Part shown: positions 54,709 to 64,000 of the stretch, in pieces | Layout of the letters: each line of letters begins with the position of its first letter | Position numbering within the stretch: position 1 is the stretch's first letter | Assembly (NCBI RefSeq): GCF_018873765.1 | Contig: NC_057922.1 | Location: 64,752,755-64,816,754 of the forward strand | Direction of reading: 5' to 3' | Length of the DNA: 64,000 nucleotides | From: Telopea speciosissima | Taxonomy: Eukaryota > Streptophyta > Magnoliopsida > Proteales > Proteaceae | Program-made: the position numbers and the translations under genes | The notes under the pieces: generated by a model | Told to the model about the DNA's origin: nothing | The model's database searches: none | Seen by the model: only the letters and a program-made list of their open reading frames with translations

Positions 54709-55720
54709 GAGCCATTTTACCTTATTTGTTTTAGCAGGTTATTCCACTTAACAAATAGAATTTGAGAAATTAACCGAAGTACCAACATCATATACGAACC
54801 GAATAAACCACATAAAAAAACCGATTAAAACTGAAACTGATTGAGTCTTACTTCGATTTGAGGTTATGAAAATTATCCGGCTTTTCCTACCCAAAAAAAA
54901 AAACCAGGTTTTCTGAAATTGAACCACAAGAGGGATAAATTTGAGATTACGGGCGGCCATAGGGAGCTTAGTAAATAATTTATAGAAGAAAATAAGAAAG
55001 AAATATAAGAGTTAGTGAGTAAATTTGAGAGAGAGAGGGGCCTGCAATAGAAGAGGCCCAGAAAGAACTCGTCGCTGTCAACCTGGCCCTTCTCAGCCGC
55101 TCCCACCTGCAAATTTCAGAAAACCAACAGAGCGAGAGAGAGAGAGAGAGAGGATGCAAGGTGAAAGGACGAAAGGAGAGAGAGAGAGAGAGGTTCCTGT
55201 AGAGTTGCAGGTTTTATAGGGAAGGGTGGCAGAACGTTTTAACTTTTTCTTCCAAATAATTCTATCTCTCTTCGCTGATTACTCATTTCCCTCCATTCTG
55301 ATGGCACAGCTACGACAATGTGATGGAACTAGCAAGCAAAGCACCCAAAATAGAGTGAAAATTAAATAAAATCACTACTCTCTCTCTCTGAAAAATGAGA
55401 AATCCTTAGACAACAGTCGCTTCCAATGTCGGTGACCAGAAGAGCTTTTTCTTCTTCTCCTACCAGCTATGCTCCTAGTACTACTCCGAAGTGATTCTGC
55501 AAGCTTTTTTAGGCTCTGATGTATATTTTGTTTTTGGCCTTTTTGGTGTCTCCCACCTTTGGTCGCTCTTACTAGACGCTCGAGTTTGGACTTTGGAGAG
55601 GTGTCTGAGGCTCTCTGTGAGCATGTGACGTTCGGTTGTTTCTGTGGAAAATGTGAAGTGACGCTTGAGAAATGAGATGGACTTTCTGGCCGTAGAATGA
55701 CCTCTGTTACGGAGTTTGTG

Positions 55721-58700
55721 ATGGCATATCGATTTCTGCTTCTCCTTCTGGTTCTTCTCTTCTGTTTTCGCTTCAGTTCTTCCGACGACTCCGACTCTGG
55801 CTCCAACTCCAACGACGGTAGCTTAACTTGTTACCCTTCTTTTTACCCTGTTTATGGTGTTTTCACTTATAAATGAAACTTCTTACTTCCTCCTTAGTAA
55901 CTTCCATTTTAGTACTTTCTTCCTAATTCGTCTTGGCATTCTCTCTTTCTCTCCGTTTTATCGGTGGTTTCCTGTTGGTTGCTGCGATGCCTGTAATAAT
56001 CTATTGTTTACCTCGAAATCTCGAACGAGAGTACCTGAGCGATTAATTTAATCATTTCTGTTTCGGTAGAAGATTAATTTTAGCTTTTTAATAAGTCCTG
56101 GCTCTGTTTTTTTGCTCTTGGGATCCGTGTATTTAGTTTTTGAAAGATTTGGAGTAACTATCGCCATTATTTAAACAGATAACGAACCTGTGTGCTTCAA
56201 ATTTTTATTATTCTTTCCTCGCTCGTTCATATTATGTCTCTAATCTATCTAATAATTAAAAACCTAAACTTTATTAAAGGTGCAACTTTGTTGGAGATCA
56301 AGAAGTCTTTTGGCGACGGCAATAATGTGTTGTATGACTGGACGGATTCCCCATCTTCGGACTACTGTTTCTGGAGAGGAGTAACATGTGACAATGTGAC
56401 CTTCAATGTTATTGCACTGTAAGTTTTTCCTTCAGGTTTTATTCAATGGAGATGGTAGTTAGTGTGTGCTTATAGTTTGTTCTCTGTTACATATTTTGGT
56501 GGTTTGATATCAGTGTTTTTTTTTTCTTTGTTCCTTTCTTCTTTTTGGTACTCAGTTTGATTTCTGTGTTCAAACCTCAAACTTTAAAGGTTTTTGACGC
56601 CACCCCACTTTGGTTGTTGTAGTAATCTGTCAGGTTTGAATCTTGAAGGAGAGATCGCACCTGCAATTGGAAATCTGAAAGGCCTACTCTCTGTGTATTG
56701 TTCTTCATATCTAAATCTATTCTTATGAAGTTGTAGTAAGAAAAACCTTTTTTTTTACCCCTAGATTAAATAAGTTGTAAAGACATGAGAAATGCAAAAA
56801 TTAAATTGGATTTTATGTATGTGTTTTCTTAATGTTATTCTTTTTTAACCAATTTATTTGGACAGTGATTTTAAGGAAAACCGTCTCTCTGGACAGATCC
56901 CGGATGAGATTGGAGACTGTTCATCTTTGAATTACCTGTAAGTCCTGTTTGGTGGTGAGGGACTGTTTGGTCCTTCCACTATGCTGTACTGTTTCATTGT
57001 GTTTGAATTATCATTTTATTACTTGATTATGAGGAATTGTTTTATGTGGATTAACTGGTATTTCTTAGGGACTTGTCTACGAACAACATCAAGTTTCATT
57101 GTGTTTGAATTATCATTTTAGTACTTGATTATGAGGAATTGTTTTATGTGGGTTAACTGGTATTTCTTAGGGACTTGTCTACTAACAACCTCAATGGGGA
57201 CATACCATTTTCAATTTCAAAGTTGAAACAGTTGGAAAGCCTGTAAGTTTCTGCATATGCATTATTGTTATTATTGCCAGTGTGCTAGTCCTCCATAGAA
57301 TATTTAAATTGGATTAATATTACAGGATTTTGAAAAATAACCAGCTGATAGGACCCATTCCTTCAACATTGTCTCAGATTCCAAGCCTAAAAATTTTGTA
57401 AGTTACTAAACTTTTCTTGGTATTTCTTTTGTTCTTTCTTTTTCAATTATTTTTGGCTGACAATCATGAGTTTCCATGCCACTGCCAGGGATCTAGCCCA
57501 GAATAACTTGAGTGGTGAAATACCAAGGCTCATTTACTGGAATGAAGTTTTACAGTATCTGTGAGTGCTTTTCAATATTTGATCTCAGTGCAAATTATTC
57601 CTTTCTTTTGAAACTATTGTTTTTTGATTGTTTTCCTTTTTTTTTCCTACTTCACTCAGTGGTGTTACGATTTAATAACTTTTGATCCTGAGTGACACCT
57701 AATTCAGGGGATTGCGGGGAAACAATTTAATAGGCACTCTCTCTCCTGATATGTGCCAATTGACTGGCTTATGGTATTTGTAAGTCATTGTGTGTTCTCT
57801 CCAATGTTCAAATACTCTACATGTCCCATGACATTCCCTCAGCTTACTAATTCTACTTTTATCCATTGTAGTGATGTAAGAAACAATAGTCTGAGTGGGA
57901 GCATTCCTCAGAATATTGGCAACTGTACGGGCTTCCAGGTCTTGTATGTACATTGCCTAACTAAATGAGCCAAATTTATCAATGCTTAAAGTGAGCAGGT
58001 CTGAAGTTCTCTCTGTTGTTCAATTGGCAGGGACTTGTCCTACAACCAGCTCACTGGAGAGATTCCATTCAATATAGGGTTCCTGCAAATTGCTACATTG
58101 TATATGACCTGTGACCTTTTTCGTTTGTAACACGTGGTTTGAGTAACCCTTTTTGTTTTGTAACAAGTGATTTCAATAGCCTTTTTGTTTTGTAACAAGT
58201 GGTTTGATTATTAAAGTTTCTGAATAATGATCTCTTGAAATTTGTCTTCGTATGTAGATCTCTGCAAGGAAACCAGCTTTCTGGACCAATTCCATCTGTG
58301 ATTGGTCTCATGCAAGCCCTTGCTGTGTTGTAAGCGCTCTGCTCTACTGTTTTTGAACCTTTGATAATTTTAAGAGACATTGTTTACCCGGAAATTTGGA
58401 AAAAGCCTCTCCTACGAAGCAGGGGATGAGGCTGCATACATTTGCCCCTCTCAGACCCTGCAGTAGCTGTAGCCTCGTGCACTGGGACTTTCTTGTTTTT
58501 TATTGATTACCTGGGAATGCAATGAATTAGTGGGTTATATTGCCATCTTAACTCTCTCTCTCTCTCTGTCTTCATCTTGTCTCACCCTTTGGAGGTCCTG
58601 CCTCCTGTTATTGTGATCCATATTAACCTCATTATTGTGTATTTGAGATCCCAATTCTTCAGCTTTTTTCCCCCTTTTGGATGCAGAGATTTAAGCTGCA

Positions 58701-61700
58701 ACCAATTAAGTGGAACTATTCCTCCCATTCTTGGCAATTTGACATACACAGAAAAATTGTGAGTTTTTTCCGTAAACATATATGTAGTGTTGCTTGGCTC
58801 TCACCCCCTCCCCCCCCCCCCCCCCAAAAAAAAAAAAAGAAAAAAAGTTGCAGTATTTCTCAAGGATATGAAGACATATTATTATAGCTTTTTTATTTGA
58901 AAAAATAAAAGGAACTGCTTGAACATGTTGATATTTAGCCATAACTGAGTTTCTTTTCATCAGTCACTCATCACCCTGTATTTTTTATGCAAAGCTGGAT
59001 GAGTCCTTGACTTTCTTTTGGACTGCATCAATCTAATGATCAGTATATGACACAGAATTAATTGGAAATTCGTACTTCTACTTCTCAAAGCGCTTTGATT
59101 GACCTTTTAACAAGAACTTGACTGGTATCTGTTCATTTTTTTTCTAGGTACTTGCAGAGTAACAAGCTGACAGGATCAATTCCACCGGAGCTTGGAAACA
59201 TGACAAAGCTCCATTATCTGTAAGATATCTTTCATACTAGTGAAGTCTTTGTCTCACAATGGTTTGCTGCACAGTATTGCATACTGCCTCCATGACTTAC
59301 CTCATTATTCCAGTGCATGTGCATGGAGTATTTGACCATTTTATCAGTTGAACCATCTACTCTATCTTGAAGTTCAAACTTCAGTGCATTTTGATGGCCA
59401 TGGTTCACTCCAAATGGACAGTTGATTTAATGGCATTCCTTATAATCATCCGCTAAGTGCATTTGTTGGGATGGAACAATTCTTATGGGGTCAGTGATCT
59501 AATGGTTCAGTTGGCCTGCATATGCGTAATTTGGAAGGCTGATTGGAGGAAGTTTACAGCTGTGCTGTAATAGTAAATACCTAATTCAGGAAGGTGGGCT
59601 GTACCACCAAAGTTATATTGTTATATGGTAATACCATGTATTGCACTCACTGTTCAACACTATTAAATTTTGTGTGCAGGGAACTGAATGCCAATCACCT
59701 TACTGGGCATATCCCACCTGAGCTTGGGAAGCTCACTGAATTGTTTGACTTGTGGGTGATACTAAATAAACTTCATTATTTGACATGATTGCATTTAATA
59801 TTTTTTTGCTGTTGGGAAAAGTTTTCATATAATTTCAAAGTTAGTTGTTGACTCAATACTCTTTTAGGAATGTTGCAAGCAACAATCTTGAAGGGTCAAT
59901 TCCTGCTAATCTTAGCTCGTGTACAAATCTCAATAGTCTGTAAGGATTTGAACTTTTATCCTGTTCTTCAGCTATTTGAAATTCTTGACTACTTGAAAAT
60001 TTTTGGATACTTTAATACAATGGCAGCAATGTACATGGCAACAAATTGAGTGGAACCATCCCACTGGAACTGGAAAGGCTTGAGATTATGACTTACTTGT
60101 AAGTAACACATATTTTATCAATTTTTTATTGGACAACTCCTCATTGTATAGTCTTTTTTGGTAAATTCCTCATATAGTCATGCCATACAGTTGGGCTATG
60201 TTTTGTTTAAAGGATCTTTGCTATGTACCCTCGTATGGTCAGACAATCCTGATTCACTTTTGGAGGGAAGTTGGCAGTTGGGGGAGAAAGCATGCATTAG
60301 TATGTTGTCTCGTCAAAAAGCATGCATTCTCATGTTGTCCCATTAAATACCTGCCTGTGCCACATACTTTTTACTATTCTTAAGTCCCTTCCCATAGTTG
60401 TGATCACTACTGATTGGCTTATAAATAAAATTCATATTTGATTCTGAACTGCTATTTATGGTAGTAGCTGATTACATTTTGTTTTATTTCCATATTCAGG
60501 AATCTTTCCTCAAATTATCTCAACGGTCACATTCCTATTGAGCTGTCCCGAATTGGTAATTTGGACACACTGTAAGTATTGACTTCTTTATTAAATTTTA
60601 GTTCCTCACTGGTGCTACTTCTAATTGTCACTTTCTTTCCAGGGACATTTCAAATAACAAGATAAGTGGTTCCATTCCTTCTTCCCTCGGTGACTTGGAG
60701 CATCTTTTAAAACTGTGAGTTCTACTGTCCAGTGATGTGTTTGCTTCTGAGTTTTCATTTTTTGGTGATGTTAATTTTCCCTGAATAGGAACTTGAGCAA
60801 GAACTGTTTGGCTGGATATATTCCAATGGAGTTTGGAAATTTGAGGAGTGTGATGGAGATGTAAGATTGGTGCGACAGTTGTGACAAATTATGAAATAAT
60901 ATATATTTTTTTAATTCTGTCACTAAGTCAATCTTGCTTTGCATTGTAGAGATCTTTCAAATAATCATCTTGCCGGTCCGATTCCACAAGAGCTTGGTCA
61001 GCTACCGTATCTGTACTCACTGTGCGTTCCTCTATTTTTTCATTGAACGTTTCTGTTCTTTATTAGTGAGGAAAGAAAAAGGAAAGCTTTTTGTTTATGG
61101 TCATCCTTCTTTTGCGTGTGTATGTGTGTTTTAATGATCAAGTCATTAAGATAGTTTATGTTGCTCTGAACATTTGCTTTGTATCTTTGGCCCCATAATG
61201 TGCCGTTGTTACTCTTGATAATCCTAAGAATAAATTAGGGATAAATACTATGGACTGAATAGGTCCCACCATATCATGGATCCCACGAACTACATCTACT
61301 TGGTGGATTGAAAAACTCATTAAATAATTGTGGCTATTTGGATCCAATATGTTTGCAGTTTCATAGTCATACATGTTCTGAAATCCATGATAAATGTCTG
61401 GTGATTGGATGTGAAGTAGTGGTTGCTTTGGTATTCTGTTTATTAGGTTGTATTGCTCTGCAATTCCGTGCTTTAACTGACAGTACTGTCTTTTGAGTTT
61501 ATAATCATGTGTGCAAAATGATGACAGGAGAGTCGAAAACAACAATTTATCAGGGAATGTGCTGCCTCTGACTAACTGCTTCAGTCTCACCATTCTGTAA
61601 GTATCTGCTCTCACAGGATTTATTGGTATATCTTCAATTTAGTAAACTAGTATGATGGTGGAATAATTGGGTTTGCATTAAACTTGCTGTGTCTGAGCAG

Positions 61701-64000
61701 AAATGTATCTTACAACAACCTAGTTGGTGAAATTCCTACTGGAAATAACTTCTCCAGGTTTAGACCTGATAGGTAAGAAGGCTAATTTCCCTTTTTGGTT
61801 ATCTTTAGTCATTGCAAACATGCTCATCCTTTCCAAGTACCATAATCTTGATGTCATGACTTTTAGAAGCCACTTGGAAGACTTCTCTTTGTTAATTTTT
61901 CCTGCCTCCATTCTCAATCTTCCATTCCATGAGTTGGACCATCTTGTGGCAGCTTTGTAGGGAATCCTGGTCTTTGCGGATACTGGCTACGTTCTTCATG
62001 TCATACATCACACCTGCCGGAACGAGGTAAACGAATTGCATTCAAGTTAATGGTTTTTTTGTCCCCACTTACTAAGCAACTAAATGGTAGAAAGCATACA
62101 TAATTCTTGATGCAACAAGAGGATTTTGGTGTCAAATTTGTGGGCAGTTTTCCTGAATGATCCATTTAGGTAGGAAGCCTTTCCTAAATGGCTATAAAAA
62201 GCTACCACGTGGCGGATCAGATCTGCCCAAATTTTGTGGACAGGTAGACATCAAGGTTCCCTACTCACATGTCAAGTTCTTTCCCCTTTGAGCTTGGTCT
62301 ATATCAAATAGCCACATCATCTGTCCATGTCACAATAAGAGTTGGCCATTTAAGAAGCCTTTCCTAAATGGGGCCGTGTAAAGTAGGTTTTTTGTCAAAT
62401 TTTTTTACTTTCTATTATATTTTTCGGGCAGGTTTGTCTTGAAACTGATTCTTCAGTACAGGCCATTCGATCAGGGGCCCCATCTTGAATTTCTATGTTG
62501 ATCTTGGTTGACCAAAGTTTAATTGGCATGAAGATTTGGTAACATGCTATCCAAGAGGTTGTTCCAAGTTATTGAAACTGTAAACACAGTAATGTATGAA
62601 GGTTCTCATCTAGAAAAAAAAATCATTTCTATTTCGCTTCTCCACCTGCTTCAACAAGCCTCATAAAAAATAAACAAAGAGAGAAAGAAAAAAAAAAAAA
62701 AAAAAGGAGCAAGAAAATGCTATCCTCTAGAAGATTGTGATCATGGCTAATTTACATGGGATCTGCTTGATTAATACAAATTCCATAACAGTGCATAAAA
62801 TACTGTTTTTTTTTTTTTTTGCATTACTAGGAGCATTTCAATTGAAATCAGTCAACCATCACTTTTCCTTGTTTTCTTAATCTTTGGATTGTGTATGCAG
62901 CTACCATCTCTAAAGCGGCAATTCTAGGAATAGCTTTGGGTGCTCTTGTGATCCTTCTTATGATCTTAGTGGCAGCATGTCGGCCCCAAAATCCAACACT
63001 TTTTCTGGAAGGATCCCCGGACAAACCAGGTAGTTCTCTTTCTACTAAATATATGTAATATTCAAGAGGTCTTATTTTGGTGGTAGAGACTCACCTTCTG
63101 GATCCAGAGGATTGTACTGTGTACTTTCCCATGGTCTGGAACCCACATGTTGAGCCTACTAGAAATATATTACCAACCTGGGAAAGGTATTACAAACCCG
63201 GAAAGTCAGTGCACAATATTGGATTTTTCTTTGGAAAAGGAGGCACAGATGTCCCCTCTATAAAAGTATTTATGGGAATGGTCTACTAATGGGATAGGAT
63301 ACAACAGGTTAATGGGAATAAGACTCCTCTCTCAACAGATTCCACTGGTCCAAAACTCGACTTGAGCAGATGTCAGAACCATCTTATCAATTGGATCCAT
63401 GGGAAATAGATCTCAACGGCTTTGTTTGGTTGCAAGAGAATTAAAGGAAAGGGAAGTGAAAATCTTTTGTATTACCTAACACGATACAATGTCACTAACT
63501 CCAAATCATTCCATATTTGGTTAATTGGTTATTAAATTTTATTTTTGCATCCAAATCCCTTGGTTTTAAAAAGAAAAATAAAAGTCACATAAAAAAAAGT
63601 ATAATTACTAAATATGCTAAAAATTTCTAGTTATGCAATCATGTTAGGTAAGGATTACCAAAACTTCACTTTTTCTTTTTAAAACCAATATCACTTCCAT
63701 TCCTTTCCTTTAAACTTTTGCAGCCAAATGGAGCCGTAGGCACCTATTTTGTTTACCCATTAGAAAGAAGATAAAAATCTCATGGTTGTGATCAACCCAA
63801 ATAAGTGAATTATTTATTTACTTTTTATAATTATTTTATAAATTGTTTGATATACAGCTTGGATATGTATGTAGCAAACTAAGGTCTTGTCCCTTGGGAA
63901 ATGCTTGTTGAACTACAGTTAATCATACATCACCAAAGTTGGTAATCCTTCACATGAACATGGCTCTTCATGTCTACGAGGACATCATGAGGATGACTGA
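55721..64000 (+). CDS. ERECTA: LRR receptor-like kinase ERECTA, 5' part (cut by window end)
   Basis: 25 exons give 651 aa up to the window edge: 55721-55817, 56280-56418, 56623-56694, 56866-56937, 57171-57242, 57326-57397, 57489-57560, 57708-57779, 57872-57943, 58031-58099, 58258-58329, 58687-58758, 59148-59219, 59680-59751, 59868-59939, 60027-60098, 60500-60571, 60643-60714, 60789-60860, 60950-61021, 61528-61596, 61701-61772, 61953-62026, 62901-63029, 63919-64000. Signal peptide MAYRFLLLLLVLLFCFRFSS, LRR cap YCFWRGVTC, about 20 LRRs (one per 72- or 69-nt exon), C-cap NPGLCGYWLRSSCH, membrane helix AAILGIALGALVILLMILVA (about 587-606), then SPKLVILHMNMALHVYEDIM. The last phrase matches ERECTA rather than the ERL paralogues. 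ERECTA receives EPF/EPFL peptides at the plasma membrane and controls organ shape and stomatal spacing. The kinase domain is outside the window. Confidence 0.96.
56992..57195 (+). repeat. 102-bp tandem duplication over the ERECTA exon-5 acceptor
   Basis: The unit tttcattgtgtttgaattat ... starts at 56992 and again at 57094. It contains the 3' end of intron 4, the acceptor tttcttag and the first ~25 nt of exon 5 (ggacttgtctac(g/t)aacaac). The two copies differ at only a few positions, so the event is fairly recent. Confidence 0.95.
58395..58505 (+). mobile_element. SINE-like fragment (copy 2) in ERECTA intron 11
   Basis: It shares catttgcccctc, ccctgcagtag.. and gcctcgtgcactgggac with the copy at 37318-37412. 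The flanks ttacccggaaat (about 58386) and ttacctgggaat (about 58508) agree at 10 of 12 positions and may be a target duplication. Confidence 0.55.
58805..58848 (+). repeat. C-run followed by A-run in ERECTA intron 12
   Basis: An uninterrupted C tract of about 17 nt passes directly into an A-rich tract. Similar long C or G runs occur in RAD7-like intron 5 and elsewhere. Such runs are error-prone in sequencing, so the exact length is uncertain. Confidence 0.8.

Larger units (their letters stand above)
53880..54890. mobile_element. Family C repeat element, interrupted copy
   Basis: It shares ordered blocks with 28376-28930 (agtgaaatttca, tatgaaatta, atcttcatga, gcaggttattccacttaa, gaggttatgaaaattat). 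The copy is split by the MITE at 54006-54246 and by a second insertion at roughly 54446-54720 that contains the family A MITE. A short tandem copy of agattgtattactt lies at 54344-54395. Confidence 0.6.
46437..55720. other. 9.3-kb repeat-rich spacer upstream of ERECTA
   Basis: No cellular gene is recognised between the four-pass protein gene and ERECTA. The annotated contents are MITEs at 46766, 50436, 53038, 53225, 54006 and 54594, a probable solo LTR (47511-50359) with a minisatellite, a long-arm inverted repeat (51721-52401) and a 'family C' element (53880-54890). 50700-51600 is CT-rich, UTR-like sequence with repeated cttctgca(a/g)c(t)aaaaacc phrases and a C-tract at 51472. GA-rich runs at 55028-55190 and CT-rich ones at 55378-55390 belong to the ERECTA promoter or leader. 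Confidence 0.55.

Noticed and set aside
55375-55812. 145-codon minus-strand open frame upstream of ERECTA, rich in R, K, S and E
   Set aside because: It is the antisense of the ERECTA leader and first exon. The plus strand there encodes the signal peptide MAYRFLLLLLVLLF joined to exon 2 in frame. The composition of the antisense frame follows from CT-rich leader sequence.
61156-61614. 152-codon minus-strand open frame
   Set aside because: It overlaps ERECTA intron 20 and exon 21 in antisense and shows no domain.
1-64000. tRNA, rRNA, CRISPR or bacterial operon features
   Set aside because: None were recognised. The intron-rich genes and transposon content are those of a plant nuclear genome.

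Overview
This is nuclear DNA from a flowering plant. The genes have many introns with GT..AG borders, the spacers are AT-rich and full of retrotransposons and short inverted-repeat elements, and all five protein genes resemble plant families. The species cannot be read from the window. The gene content and repeat style fit a eudicot or an early-diverging angiosperm, but that is only an impression.

Layout. 1-2964: upstream spacer with a TATA box at 2893. 2965-26593 (+): a RAD7-like leucine-rich-repeat gene of six exons (896 aa). Its fifth intron is 15.0 kb and holds a complete but dead Ty1/copia element (11614-24880, 5-bp target duplication). That element was itself invaded by an L1-type LINE (14806-20381), a Mutator-like element (22308-23195) and probably a solo LTR. 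29068-29418 (-): a small three-pass membrane protein. 31715-34080 (-): a nine-exon, plastid-type GNAT acetyltransferase (309 aa). 40088-43494 (-): a YlmG/YGGT plastid membrane protein in three exons (252 aa). 45798-46436 (-): an intronless four-pass membrane protein of unknown role (212 aa). 55721-64000 (+): the 5' part of an ERECTA receptor kinase gene, 25 exons covering signal peptide, about 20 LRRs, transmembrane helix and juxtamembrane region. The kinase domain lies beyond the window.

The spacers hold many short non-autonomous DNA transposons. For several I could identify both terminal inverted repeats and target duplications: 9 bp (Mutator-like) at 25000-25389, 44516-44717 and 50436-50592, and 8 bp (hAT-like) at 31084-31323, 53225-53474 and, eroded, 54006-54246. 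There is also a 5'-truncated LINE with a perfect 14-bp duplication (37473-38397).

The genes do not form a pathway. Two encode predicted plastid proteins, one a predicted nuclear protein, one a developmental receptor, and two unknown membrane proteins. I found no previously undescribed biological system. The most informative observations are the nested transposon record inside the RAD7-like intron, the apparent conservation of RAD7-like/GNAT neighbourhood with Arabidopsis, and a 102-bp duplication in ERECTA that copies a splice acceptor and would give a premature stop if the extra copy were used.
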